From positions 248,001 through 312,000 of the forward strand of contig NZ_JACCFQ010000001.1 of the NCBI RefSeq assembly GCF_013410215.1: a stretch of DNA of 64,000 nucleotides. The letters are read 5' to 3'. The translations under genes were made by a program, and so were the position numbers. This document shows positions 54,683 through 63,963 of the stretch, piece by piece (the stretch's first letter is position 1; every line of letters begins with the position of its first letter). The stretch comes from Nesterenkonia sandarakina. GTDB lineage: Bacteria; Actinomycetota; Actinomycetes; Actinomycetales; Micrococcaceae. The notes beneath the pieces are model-generated. The model had not been told where the DNA came from. It made no database searches and was given only the letters and a program-made list of their open reading frames with translations.

Positions 54683-56821
54683 TCAGCTGCGCGTGGTGCG
54701 CTTGAGCAGCCACAGCAGGTACGGCGGGCCCAGCACCGCCACCACCAGCCCAGCCGGCAGCTGATCCGGGGCGATCACGGTGCGTCCGAAGGTGTCCGAG
54801 ACCGAGACCAGCACCGCGCCCAGCAGTGCGGCCACCGGCAGGAACCAGCGGTGCTCCCGGCCCACCAGCATCCGGGCCATATGCGGCGCCGCCAGACCGA
54901 CGAAGCTGATCACCCCGACGCCGACCACCGCCACGGCGGAGAGCAGCACCCCGATGATCAGCGCGGCGGCGCGCACGCCGGAGAGCCGCACCCCGAGGAT
55001 CCGCGGGGTGAGGTCATCGATGCTGATCAGGTCCAGTTCCCGGCGCAGAAGGATCAGCACCGGGATGGAGAGCAGCAGCATCAGCAGGATCGGGGCCAGG
55101 TCGCTCCAGGTGGTCCCGAAGGTGGAGCCGCCCAGGAAGGAGATCGCCATCGCCTGGTTATAGGGGTTCGTGGAGGAGATCAGCAGCTGGGTGATCGCCT
55201 GCGCCGCGGTCATCACCCCGATCCCGACCAGCACCACCTTCTCCGGGGAGCTCCCGCGTGATCCCGCGAGCAGGAAGACCACCAGACCCGCGAGCACCGC
55301 CCCCACGCTCGCTCCGGCGGACATGGTCCACGCCGAGGTGTTGAACAGGATCAGCGCAACCACAGCCCCGGCGCCTCCGGAGGCGGCCACGCCGAGGATC
55401 CCGGGGTCCGCCAGCGGGTTCCGAGTCACGGTCTGCACCAGCGCCCCGGCGATCGCCAGCACCGCGCCGGCCAGGATGGCCGCGGCCACGCGGGGGCTGC
55501 GGAAGTCCAGGGTGATCTCGATGGCGCGCGCCGCCTCCCCGGAGAGCCACAGCTGCACATCCCCCAGGCGCAGCCACCAGTCCCCCAACAGCAGACCCAC
55601 CCCGGCGAGCACCAGCAGCAGCACCGCCGCGGCGATGCTCAGGGTGACCCGGCGGCTCAGCGTGATCCCATGCGGCAGCGGCATCGCAGAGATCTCCTGA
55701 TTGCCTCCGGCGCTGCGCATCCGCAGCGCGAGCACCACCAGGAACACCGCGCCCACCAGGGAGGTGACCACACCGGTGGGGATGGCCACAGCCAGGTTCG
55801 GCCCTGCCACCGCAAAGACCAGGGCGCGGACGGCGACATCGGCCCCGATCACGATCAGCGCGCCGAGCAGCGCGGAGCCGGTCAGCGCCCAGGTGAAGCG
55901 GCCCAGTCGGCTGACCCGGGACGCGAGCAGCCGCACGATCGCCGGGGCGCAGAGACCCACGAAGCCCAGCGGCCCCACCATGGTGACCGCGGCCGCCGAG
56001 AGCGCCACCGCGCAGACCAGCAGGCCCCCGCGCAGCAACGCCACGTTGACGCCCATGGACTGGGCGGTGTCCGCGCCCAGGGAGAGCACATCGGTGCTGC
56101 GCGCGAGCAGCACCAGGCCGATGGTCGCGGCGATCACCACCGGCAGCAGCGGCAGCAGCCCGGAGAGCCCCGCCAGGTTCAGCGTCCCAGCGCCCCAGAG
56201 GAAGAGCCCTTGGGTGGACTGGGCGTAGAGCATCAGCAGCGCCGCGGTCACCGAGGCCAGACCCATCGCCACCACGGTCCCGGCGAGCACCAGCCGGATC
56301 GGGGCATGTTCGGAGAATCCGGCCAGCAGCAGCACGACGCCGGCCGCCACCCCGCCGCCGAGGAAGGCCAGCGCCGCGGAGCTCAGCAGCGGCAGCGAGA
56401 TCCCGAAGGCCGCGGCCGCGGTGAGCGCCAGGTGCGCCCCGGCGTTGACCGCCAGGGTGTCCGGGGAGGCCAGCGGGTTGCGGGTCATCGCTTGCAGGGC
56501 GCACCCGGCGATCCCCAGTGCCGCGCCCACCACCAGCCCGCCCACCAGCCGCGGAAGCCGCGAGTCCAGCGCGAGGGCCCGCAGCTGGGAGGCGGACTCG
56601 CCGTCGTCGGGGCTGAAGAGTGCCGCCAGCAGGTCCCCCGGCGAGGTGCCGGAGGTGCCCTGGGTCAGGTGGATCACCGAGAGCAGCCCCAGCAGCACCC
56701 CGGCGAGGACCAGCGTCCCCAGCGCGGTGGCGCGCGCCTTCGCCGGGGACCCCTGGGGTTCCCGGACCGGCTCGCGGGCAGGCGCGCCGGATGCCTGGGC
56801 GGCACTCTTCAGCTCAGTCAC
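54683..56821 (-). CDS. Iron-siderophore ABC transporter permease, fused double domain
   Basis: A 712-residue membrane protein made of two FecCD-type permease halves joined end to end (FhuB-like), each with about 9-10 helices. The N-half has AGCALQAMTRNPLASPDTLAVN and VGPLGFVGLCAPAIVRLL; the C-half repeats these as AGALVQTVTRNPLADPGILGVA and GVISFVGLAAPHMARMLVG. Both EAA-type coupling loops that meet the ATPase are intact. Last gene of the importer operon, 34 bp after the binding protein. Confidence 0.93.
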   Translation of the reverse strand: MTELKSAAQASGAPAREPVREPQGSPAKARATALGTLVLAGVLLGLLSVIHLTQGTSGTSPGDLLAALFSPDDGESASQLRALALDSRLPRLVGGLVVGAALGIAGCALQAMTRNPLASPDTLAVNAGAHLALTAAAAFGISLPLLSSAALAFLGGGVAAGVVLLLAGFSEHAPIRLVLAGTVVAMGLASVTAALLMLYAQSTQGLFLWGAGTLNLAGLSGLLPLLPVVIAATIGLVLLARSTDVLSLGADTAQSMGVNVALLRGGLLVCAVALSAAAVTMVGPLGFVGLCAPAIVRLLASRVSRLGRFTWALTGSALLGALIVIGADVAVRALVFAVAGPNLAVAIPTGVVTSLVGAVFLVVLALRMRSAGGNQEISAMPLPHGITLSRRVTLSIAAAVLLLVLAGVGLLLGDWWLRLGDVQLWLSGEAARAIEITLDFRSPRVAAAILAGAVLAIAGALVQTVTRNPLADPGILGVAASGGAGAVVALILFNTSAWTMSAGASVGAVLAGLVVFLLAGSRGSSPEKVVLVGIGVMTAAQAITQLLISSTNPYNQAMAISFLGGSTFGTTWSDLAPILLMLLLSIPVLILLRRELDLISIDDLTPRILGVRLSGVRAAALIIGVLLSAVAVVGVGVISFVGLAAPHMARMLVGREHRWFLPVAALLGAVLVSVSDTFGRTVIAPDQLPAGLVVAVLGPPYLLWLLKRTTRS

Positions 56822-56855
56822 AGCGTGTCAGTTCAATCTCTGCAGGTCAGGTCAA

Positions 56856-57863
56856 TCACTGCTGACCGGCGGTCTCGGCTGCGGTCTCGGCGAGGTAGTC
56901 GATCCACTGACCTGCCGAGGCGGGGCCGCCGTAGATCCAGATCTCCTCCACCGGGTGGGTGGCCTCATTCTCGACGAAGCCCAGCGAGTTCCAGACCGAG
57001 TTTTCCTCCAGCGCGGAGAAGGGGTCCTCGGGCTCCGTCTCGGCGGTCCACCAGTACAGGATCGTGTCATCCTCCAGCGCGGTGAGGCCCTCGATGTCGG
57101 ACTGGCTGATCGCGAAGGCCTCATCGCCCTCGTCCTCCCAGGCCGACTCCAGCCCGATCTCCTCACCCAGGGTCTGCGCGAGGGCGCCCGGGCCGTGCAT
57201 CCGGAAGGTGGCCGTGTTGCCCTCCACCGTCGGGTAGACCAGCACGAACGGAGTCCCCTCGGCGCCAGCGGCTTCAATGGCCTCAGCACCGGCGTCGCGG
57301 GTGGCCTCGAAATCGGCCCAGACCTCGTCCGCGCGGTCTTCGGCGCCGAGCAGCTCCGCGGTCATCCGGAAGTTCTCCTCCATGTTCCCCAGCGGATCCG
57401 AGGCGTCGGCGCCGGGCTGCAGCACCACCGGCGCGATATCCTCGAGGTCCTCCAGCAGCCCCTCCGGCACGGAGACGTCCACGCCGAGGATCAGGTCCGG
57501 GTCCGCCTGGCCGATGGCCTCCAGGCTGGGCTCGGTGCGCAGCCCCACGTCGGTGGTGTCCTCGTCCAGCGGAGCCGCGGAGTTCCACATCCCGTAGCCC
57601 TCCAGGTCAGCCACGCCGACCTGGTTGCCGCCGAGGATCTCGACGTTCTCCGTCTGCGCCCACTCCAGGGTGACCACGCGTTCCGCCGGGGCGTCGAGGG
57701 TGATCTCCTCGCCGCGGTAGTCGGTCACGGTGACCGGGCCGGAGTCGGCGGCCGCGGCGTCCTGCTCGGTCTCATCGACATCGGTGGTGCCACAGGCGGT
57801 CAGCGCCAGCAGGACGACGGCGGCTGCCGCGGTGGTCCTGCCGAGGCGGTCAGTGCGGTTCAT
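56856..57863 (-). CDS. Siderophore-binding lipoprotein of ABC importer
   Basis: A 335-residue FepB/FhuD-type periplasmic-binding-fold lipoprotein with lipobox LTAC at about residues 20-23. Conserved parts are RVVTLEWAQTENVEILGGNQ, DVGLRTEPSLEAIGQADPDL and ILYWWTAETEPEDPF. It follows the ATPase gene by 114 bp and precedes the permease. The ligand is probably a ferric siderophore; which one is not readable. Confidence 0.9.
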   Translation of the reverse strand: MNRTDRLGRTTAAAAVVLLALTACGTTDVDETEQDAAAADSGPVTVTDYRGEEITLDAPAERVVTLEWAQTENVEILGGNQVGVADLEGYGMWNSAAPLDEDTTDVGLRTEPSLEAIGQADPDLILGVDVSVPEGLLEDLEDIAPVVLQPGADASDPLGNMEENFRMTAELLGAEDRADEVWADFEATRDAGAEAIEAAGAEGTPFVLVYPTVEGNTATFRMHGPGALAQTLGEEIGLESAWEDEGDEAFAISQSDIEGLTALEDDTILYWWTAETEPEDPFSALEENSVWNSLGFVENEATHPVEEIWIYGGPASAGQWIDYLAETAAETAGQQ

Positions 57864-57977
57864 AGTGGGCGGGGTTCCTTTCGGTAGGGGTGAAGCGAGG
57901 ATGGAGATCTTGAGGCGGGCACGGCTGATTCCGGGCGCGACCGGGTGAGGGTCGGCCGGCCCGGCGTGCGGGGAGGC

Positions 57978-58826
57978 TCAGGCGGAGAGCAGCACCGGCT
58001 CGGCGAGCTCTTCGATCCGGGAGGTGGAGCGCCGACCGGCCCGCTGGGCGCGCACGGCGATCCCGCCGAAGGGCAGCGGGGCGACCTGGATGTCGACTCC
58101 GAAGGTGGCGCTGAGCCGTTCCGCGGTCATCACCTCGGTCGGGGTTCCGGCGGCGGTGATCCGGCCTTCGGAGACCAGGATGACGCGGTCGGCGATATCG
58201 GCGGCCTGCTCCAGGTCATGGAGCACCACTCCGATGGTCAGGCCGTGGGTGTCGGCGAGATCGCGGATCAGGTCCAGCAGGCTCATCTGGTGCTTGAGGT
58301 CCAGGAACGTGGTGGGTTCATCCAGCAGCAGCACGTCGGTCTCCTGGGCCAGGCAGGTGGCCAGCCAGACCCGCTGCAGCTGCCCGCCGGAGAGTTCCGC
58401 GACGGGACGGTGACGCAGCTCCTCGAGACCGGTGAGGCCGATGGCGCGCTCCACGGCGTCTCGGCAGGCCTGGTCGGTGCGGCTGAAGCGCCTGCGGTGC
58501 GGGTGGCGTCCGAGCTCGACCACTTCGGTCACGGTGAGACCGCCGGGGGTGGGGCGCTGCTGGGCGAGGATGGTCAGCCGCTTGGCGAAGGCCCGCGGTG
58601 AGAGTGCTGCGCTGTCCTCACCGTCCACGGTGACCTGCCCGGTGGTGTGCGCCAACCGGCAGATCCCGCGCAACAGAGTGGACTTGCCGCTGCCGTTGGG
58701 GCCGATCAAGGCGGTGACCCCTCCGGGGAGCAGCTCGATGCTGGCGTCGTGGACCACCGGGGAGGCTCCGTAGGAGACCGAGACGGACTCGGTGCGCAGC
58801 GCGGCGGGCTTCTGTTTGATTCGCAC
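57978..58826 (-). CDS. Iron-siderophore ABC transporter ATP-binding protein
   Basis: A 282-residue FecE/FepC-type ATPase: Walker A GPNGSGKST, Q-loop LAQQRPTPGG, signature LSGGQLQRVW, Walker B VLLLDEPTTFLD and switch VVLHDLEQA. First gene of the operon, 20 bases downstream of a DtxR/IdeR-like box. The order ATPase, binding protein, fused permease forms a complete ferric-siderophore importer. Confidence 0.94.
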   Translation of the reverse strand: MRIKQKPAALRTESVSVSYGASPVVHDASIELLPGGVTALIGPNGSGKSTLLRGICRLAHTTGQVTVDGEDSAALSPRAFAKRLTILAQQRPTPGGLTVTEVVELGRHPHRRRFSRTDQACRDAVERAIGLTGLEELRHRPVAELSGGQLQRVWLATCLAQETDVLLLDEPTTFLDLKHQMSLLDLIRDLADTHGLTIGVVLHDLEQAADIADRVILVSEGRITAAGTPTEVMTAERLSATFGVDIQVAPLPFGGIAVRAQRAGRRSTSRIEELAEPVLLSA

Positions 58827-58845
58827 ATCTGCATGTTAGCAAATT

Positions 58846-58864
58846 ATTGGGAAGGTGAACCTAA
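58846..58864 (-). promoter_or_regulatory. DtxR/IdeR-type iron box
   Basis: On the minus strand it reads TTAGGTTCACCTTCCCAAT, sharing 12 of 19 positions with the TTAGGTTAGGCTAACCTAA consensus, with a perfect left half. It lies just before the importer's first gene and overlaps the last four bases of the upstream dehydrogenase gene. Iron-replete repression is expected. Confidence 0.6.
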
Positions 58865-59805
58865 CTCGTTCGCAGAAGTTCCGTGGACCTGGTCCAGAGC
58901 CGCCTGGCATTCTCGGGGTCCAGTGCATAGGCCTTCACACCGTGGGTGCCGTTGACGATCTCCTCGACCGTCTCTGCCTGCTGGCAATCCTCGAGGTAGA
59001 GCCCGCCGACGCCGTCGAGCAGCGGGGATGCGGCGGCGAGGACCGACGTGGCAGCGCCCTGAGCGGGCGTCTTCACCGCGATGCCGGCCTCTGCCACATA
59101 GGCCTTGGTGTCGGCGAGCGCCTGCGGCTCCCAGTGACGCTGCAGGTTGGTCCAGATGCCTCCGGGCATCACGGCGTTGGCGGTAATGCCCGCTGTGGCC
59201 CACCGGCGTGAGGCCTCCACGGCGAAGAGCACGTTCGCGGTCTTGGACTGGCCGTAGGCCTGGCCGGGATCGTAGGTCCTGCGCTCGAAGAACAGGTCTT
59301 CGTAGACGATGTCTGACATCCCGTGTCCGGAGGAGCTGACCGAGACGATTCGGGCCTCGCCGGACTTGAGAAGTCCAGCATGGAGTCCCAGTGTGAGGGC
59401 GAAATGGCCGAGATGATTGGTGGCGAACTGCAGCTCCCACCCCTGCGGGGTCCGCAGCTCGGGCGTCATCATGATGCCTGCGTTGTTGATCAGCAGGTGC
59501 AGCGGACCTGACCAGCGGTCTGTGAACCGCTTCACCGAGCTGAGGTCGGCCAGGTCGAGTGCTCTGACCTCCAGGGAGGCCCCTGGATGGGTGCCGGCGA
59601 TGTCATCGGCGGCTCGGCGGCCCGCCGGCACATCGCGCACGGCAAGCACCACGTGAGCTCCGGCCCCGGCGAGTGCGCGGGCGGTCTCCACCCCGATCCC
59701 GGAGGAGGCTCCGGTCACGACCGCGGACTTCCCGCGCAGATCAATCCCTTCCAGAACCTCGGAGGCGGTGCTGGTCGCGGTGAAGCCGGAGGTGAAGCGT
59801 GCCAT
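58861..59805 (-). CDS. Short-chain dehydrogenase/reductase
   Basis: A 314-residue SDR-family oxidoreductase with cofactor motif TGASSGIGVETA, NNAGIM, catalytic Ser in IVSVSSSGHG and YGQSKTANV (YxxxK). Sequence and length resemble the retinol-dehydrogenase/protochlorophyllide-reductase-like group often annotated as oxidoreductase in actinobacteria. ATG at 59805 has AGAGGA upstream. Substrate unknown. A much longer frame through this region is a shadow of the opposite-strand gene. Confidence 0.9.
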   Translation of the reverse strand: MARFTSGFTATSTASEVLEGIDLRGKSAVVTGASSGIGVETARALAGAGAHVVLAVRDVPAGRRAADDIAGTHPGASLEVRALDLADLSSVKRFTDRWSGPLHLLINNAGIMMTPELRTPQGWELQFATNHLGHFALTLGLHAGLLKSGEARIVSVSSSGHGMSDIVYEDLFFERRTYDPGQAYGQSKTANVLFAVEASRRWATAGITANAVMPGGIWTNLQRHWEPQALADTKAYVAEAGIAVKTPAQGAATSVLAAASPLLDGVGGLYLEDCQQAETVEEIVNGTHGVKAYALDPENARRLWTRSTELLRTS

Positions 59806-59937
59806 CGGTATGGTCCTCTGATCCTTGGGGCATATGGGCTCCCACCTTCCACCGACAGTCTGGATGCTCGCCCGAAGCCGGGCGTCGCCAACCGGTGGTC
59901 GCATGGACTCCTCCCCCGGCCCCATAAGCTGATCACT

Positions 59938-61656
59938 ATGACGCTCTCCAGCCCGCTGCCCGAGACCCCGGATCCGGCCGACGCCGCACCCGGGGAGGCC
60001 ACGCTGACCATGTTGAACCCGGACTTCCCGTTCAGCTACGACCACTACCTGCAGCACCCGGCGGGTCTGGGCAACCTCCCGGAGCAGGCACAGGGCACCG
60101 AGGTCGCGGTGATCGGGGCCGGGCTGGCCGGCGTCGTCGCCGCCTATGAGCTGATGAAGCTGGGGCTGAAGCCGGTGATCTTCGAGGCGGGCGAGATCGG
60201 CGGCCGGCTGAAGACCCAGCCCTTCGCCGCGGCCCCGGAGGTGGTCGCAGACCTGGGCGGGATGCGCTTCCCCACCTCGGGCAAGGCGTTCTACCACTAT
60301 GTGGATCTGCTGGAGCTGCCCACCCGGGAGTTCCCGAACCCGCTGACCCCGGCGACACCTTCTACGGTGATCGAGCTCAAGGGCCAGTCGCACTATGCCG
60401 AGGACGCCAGTCACCTGCCGCCCTTCTTCGCCGAGGTGGCCCAGGCCTGGCAGCGCGCCCTGACCGAGGACGCAGAGCTCGCGGCGGTGCAGCAGGCTAT
60501 CTGCGAGCGCGACGTCGCCGAGCTGAAGCGGCTGTGGAACCAGCTGGTGCAGCGCTTCGATGATGAATCCTTCTACGGCTTCCTCTCCTCCACCCAGGCG
60601 TTCAAGGAGCTCAGCTTCGAGCACCTTGAGGCCTTCGGTCAGGTCGGCTTCGGCAGCGGCGGCTGGGACACCGACTTCACGAATTCGATCCTCGAGGTGC
60701 TCCGCGTGGTGTTCACCGGGGCCGATGATCACCACCGCAGCATCCTCGGCGGCGCCCAGCGGCTGCCGGTCCAGCTCTGGAAGCACTCGCCGGAGCAGCT
60801 GGCGCACTGGCCCGCCGGGACCTCGCTGGAGTCGCTGCACGGCGGCGCCCCGCGCGGCGCGGTCTCCGGGATCCACCGCGGCACCAGCCAGTCGCTGCCC
60901 GGCGGCGGGGTGCGGGTCACCGAGAAATGGGGCCGCACCCAGGAGTTCGCCGCCGCAGTGGTGACGTGTCAGTCCTGGCTGCTCTCGGCGCGGATCGACA
61001 CCGATGAGAACCTGTTCGCCCCGTCGATGTGGACCGCGATCGAGAAGAGCCACTACATGCTCTCCTCGAAGACCTTCGTGATGGTGGACCGGCCGTTCTG
61101 GCGCGACATCGACCCGGAGACCGGGCGCCCGGTGATGTCCATGACGCTCACCGACCGGCTCCCGCGTGCCACCTACCTGCTGGATGAGGGCCCGGACCGG
61201 CCTGCCGCGATCCTGCTCAGCTACACCTGGAACGACGACGCGCTGAAATGGCTTCCCCTGGACGCCGCGGAACGGACTCGGCTGATGCTGCACTCGCTGG
61301 CGAAGATCTACCCCGGGGTGGACATCGGCGCGCATATGATCGGCGAGCCGATCACCGTCTCCTGGGAGGCAGACCCGAACTTCATGGGCGCCTTCAAGAA
61401 CAACCTGCCCGGGCACTACCGCTATCAGGAGCGGCTCTTCGGACACTTCATCCAGGACCGGCTGCCGGAGCACCAGCGCGGGGTCTTTCTCGCCGGGGAT
61501 GACATCTCCTTCACCGCGGGCTGGGCCGAGGGCGCGGTGACCACGGCGTTGAACGCGGTGTGGGGCGTGCTGCACCACCTGGGCGGCACCGCCTCCCCGC
61601 AGAACCCGGGCCCGGGTGATCTCTGGGAGGACCTGGCCCCGGTGCGGCTGGACTGA
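59938..61656 (+). CDS. Flavin monoamine oxidase, tryptophan 2-monooxygenase-like
   Basis: A 572-residue FAD enzyme. The Rossmann motif is VAVIGAGLAGVVAAYELMKL followed by VIFEAGEIGGRL, then DLGGMRFP, and the C-terminal FAD segment GVFLAGDDISFTAGWAEGA. The MRFP and DDISFTAGW patterns are those of IaaM/phenylalanine 2-monooxygenase-type enzymes, which convert an aromatic amino acid to its amide (indole-3-acetamide or phenylacetamide) with loss of CO2. ATG at 59938. Divergent from the SDR gene and convergent with a carbon-nitrogen hydrolase that could act on such amides. Confidence 0.82.
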   Translation: MTLSSPLPETPDPADAAPGEATLTMLNPDFPFSYDHYLQHPAGLGNLPEQAQGTEVAVIGAGLAGVVAAYELMKLGLKPVIFEAGEIGGRLKTQPFAAAPEVVADLGGMRFPTSGKAFYHYVDLLELPTREFPNPLTPATPSTVIELKGQSHYAEDASHLPPFFAEVAQAWQRALTEDAELAAVQQAICERDVAELKRLWNQLVQRFDDESFYGFLSSTQAFKELSFEHLEAFGQVGFGSGGWDTDFTNSILEVLRVVFTGADDHHRSILGGAQRLPVQLWKHSPEQLAHWPAGTSLESLHGGAPRGAVSGIHRGTSQSLPGGGVRVTEKWGRTQEFAAAVVTCQSWLLSARIDTDENLFAPSMWTAIEKSHYMLSSKTFVMVDRPFWRDIDPETGRPVMSMTLTDRLPRATYLLDEGPDRPAAILLSYTWNDDALKWLPLDAAERTRLMLHSLAKIYPGVDIGAHMIGEPITVSWEADPNFMGAFKNNLPGHYRYQERLFGHFIQDRLPEHQRGVFLAGDDISFTAGWAEGAVTTALNAVWGVLHHLGGTASPQNPGPGDLWEDLAPVRLD

Positions 61657-61776
61657 GCGGGCGCTCGAGGCCGAGCGCAACCTCTGGTGAACGGGCGCTC
61701 GCGACTGCTGGTGAGCACGGCTGCTGGTGAGCGCAACCGCTGGTGACCGCGCGATGCGCGGCTGAGGCTCCGCTCC

Positions 61777-62568
61777 TTACAGCCAGCCCCGGTGCAGCTC
61801 TGCCCGTCGGTCCTGCAGGTAGTCCGCAGTGGCGGCGCCGGGACCCTCGCTGAGTTCGGGCAGGTCCACCACCAGCAGTCCCGGTTCCGCGCCCAGCTGC
61901 CCCAGCGGCTGCCCGGCCGGTCCCAGGACGACGCTGCGACCGTCGAAGATCAGCCCACCCTCGGTGCCGCAGTGATTCGCATAGGCCAGGGTGATCCCGT
62001 TCTCCACCGCGCGCGCTGGCAGCAGGATCCCGGGCACCGAGGCCTCGTCCCCGGCCAGCGCGGTGGGCACCATCAGCAGCTCAGCCCCGCGCACCGCGGC
62101 GGCGCGGACCATCTCGGGGAACTCCACGTCGTAACAGACCAGCAGCCCCAGCCGCCGTCCACGCCAATGGATCACCGGCGGGGGCTGGTCCCCGGGGAGG
62201 AACGCCGCCCGCTCCTCGGGTCCGAAGAGCTGGACCTTCTGGTAGCTGGCGAGCAGCTCGCCGTGGTCATCGGCGAGCTCGGCGGTGATTCCGCGCTGGT
62301 CCGGCGCCTCGGTGCCGGGCAGGGACCACACCAGGGCGATCCCCCGCTCCCGCGCAATGCTGAGCAGCCTGGACCGCGCGGCCTCGACCTGCTTCGGGCT
62401 GACCTGGGCGCGGATCATCTCCGGGACGTAGCCGAAGCCGAAGAGCTCCGGGGTGAGCAGCAGCTGCGCCCCCTGCGAGCGGGCCTGGGCTGCGGCGTCG
62501 TCGATCAGATCGATATTGTGCTCCAGCGCCAGCGGGCGGGCGGTCTGCTGCATCAGGGCGATTCGCAT
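61777..62568 (-). CDS. Carbon-nitrogen hydrolase (nitrilase superfamily amidase)
   Basis: A 263-residue hydrolase with the full catalytic triad E41 (LLTPELFGFGYV), K111 (YQKVQLFGPEER) and C145 (LLVCYDVEFPE). This places it in the amidase branch of the nitrilase superfamily, cleaving amides to acid and ammonia; nearest types are aliphatic or aryl-acetamide amidases. Context next to the monooxygenase suggests arylacetamide as substrate. A spacer of about 120 bp with repeated GAGCGCAACC and CTGGTGA words separates the two convergent genes. Confidence 0.85.
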   Translation of the reverse strand: MRIALMQQTARPLALEHNIDLIDDAAAQARSQGAQLLLTPELFGFGYVPEMIRAQVSPKQVEAARSRLLSIARERGIALVWSLPGTEAPDQRGITAELADDHGELLASYQKVQLFGPEERAAFLPGDQPPPVIHWRGRRLGLLVCYDVEFPEMVRAAAVRGAELLMVPTALAGDEASVPGILLPARAVENGITLAYANHCGTEGGLIFDGRSVVLGPAGQPLGQLGAEPGLLVVDLPELSEGPGAATADYLQDRRAELHRGWL

Positions 62569-62622
62569 GGGCCTAGTATCTCCCGAGCCCCTGATCGCGC
62601 GAGCCCCTGCGCACGGCGGCGC

Positions 62623-63963
62623 TCAGCGGCGTCGACCCTTGGTGCGTTCATTGGACTGCAGCCGCTTGGTCAGTGGGCGCATCAGCACGTCGCCGAGCAC
62701 GATCCCGGCGGCGATCGCCATGATGATGATCAGCGCGTCGAAGATCTCGTAGAGCCCGGCGGTCCGGTTGACCGAGGACTGGCTGATGGCGATCTGGTAC
62801 ATCCCGCGGAAGACGATCAGCCCGGGGAGCATGAACATCATCGCCGGGACCGCCACCACCAGCTGCGGGGCGCGCAGTCGCAGCGCCACGACCCGGGCCA
62901 GGGCCCCGACCACGGTGGCGCCCAGGATCGGGGTGAACCAGCCTCCGAAGCCCATCATCTCCCCGACCGAGACTCCGCCGAACCCGAGCGCGGCCACGGC
63001 TCCGGTGGGCAGCAGCAGCCGGTAGGGCGCCTGCTGCACGATGGCCGCGGTGATCGCGGTCAGGAAGACCAGTGCGGTGAGCACGCCCGGGTGGTAGATC
63101 CGCATGATCTCCCGGGTCACGTCCAGCTCCGGCGCTCCGGCGCGCCCGGTGAGCACGACGCCGACCATGATCCCTGCGGTGAGTCCGGAGAAGGCCACCA
63201 GCGAGGAGACCAGACGCCCGGCCGCAGTGATCGGGAAGGCGTTGATCGCGTCCTGGATGGCCGAGACGATCCGCACGCTGGGCAGCAGGATCATCAGTCC
63301 CCCGGCGACCACCATGGAGGTGGTGATCGGGGCGCCCAGGGTGAGCGCACACAGCGCCACGGCCGTGGCGAGGAAGCCGCCCACCGCGAGGGTGAAGATC
63401 TCCGGCACGCGCCAGATGGTGAGCTGGCGGATGACCGCGAGGACCAGAAGTGTCGCGAGGAACCCCAGCGAGGCGTCCAGCAGCGGGGCCCCGGTGTAGC
63501 TCGCGAAGAGCCCGGCGAAGAGCGCCCCCGCGGTGGCCACCACCCAGCGCGGGTATGGCTTGGGGTCCCGGAGGATGTCCTGCAGCGTCTCCTCGGCCTC
63601 GGCCCGAGTGATCCGTCCGAACGCGATATCGGTGACCAGGGTGTGCACCTCGGAGAGCGCCCGGAAGTTCGCGGACCAGGAGCGCACCACCCGCACCCGC
63701 GAGTAGGGCACCTTTCCGGGTGGGGACCAGTTGAGGATGATCGATTGGTTGGTGATGTCCACGTCGGTGTTCTTCATCCCGAACGCCGAGGTCACCGCGA
63801 GGATCGAGGTCTCCACCTCGAGTGCGCCCGCGCCGTACCGGAAGAGCGCCTCCCCGAGGTCCAGGACCAGGTTGATGGTGACGAGCTCGTCGGCCTCGCC
63901 TGGCTCCTGTGCCTGGTGCGGGTTCTCGAACGGGGTGCCGGAGAGCCAGTCCAGGGTCGACAT
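62623..63963 (-). CDS. Threonine/serine exporter family protein (ThrE)
   Basis: A 446-residue membrane protein with a soluble N-terminal part (ThrE_1 with GAGALEVETSILAVTSAFG and TNQSIILNW) and about ten helices. The proline/glycine-rich AVPAMMFMLPGLIVFRGMYQ segment is typical of the ThrE fusion found in corynebacteria, which exports L-threonine and L-serine by proton exchange. Only 37 bases of upstream DNA are in the window, including the dyad GACCGGTC...GACCGGTC. A different amino-acid substrate cannot be excluded. Confidence 0.88.
   Translation of the reverse strand: MSTLDWLSGTPFENPHQAQEPGEADELVTINLVLDLGEALFRYGAGALEVETSILAVTSAFGMKNTDVDITNQSIILNWSPPGKVPYSRVRVVRSWSANFRALSEVHTLVTDIAFGRITRAEAEETLQDILRDPKPYPRWVVATAGALFAGLFASYTGAPLLDASLGFLATLLVLAVIRQLTIWRVPEIFTLAVGGFLATAVALCALTLGAPITTSMVVAGGLMILLPSVRIVSAIQDAINAFPITAAGRLVSSLVAFSGLTAGIMVGVVLTGRAGAPELDVTREIMRIYHPGVLTALVFLTAITAAIVQQAPYRLLLPTGAVAALGFGGVSVGEMMGFGGWFTPILGATVVGALARVVALRLRAPQLVVAVPAMMFMLPGLIVFRGMYQIAISQSSVNRTAGLYEIFDALIIIMAIAAGIVLGDVLMRPLTKRLQSNERTKGRRR

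Noticed and set aside
58861-61680. A 939-codon open frame on the minus strand
   Set aside because: Only its last third (from 59805) is the short-chain dehydrogenase. The rest is the GC-rich shadow of the plus-strand flavin monoamine oxidase, with no family motifs.
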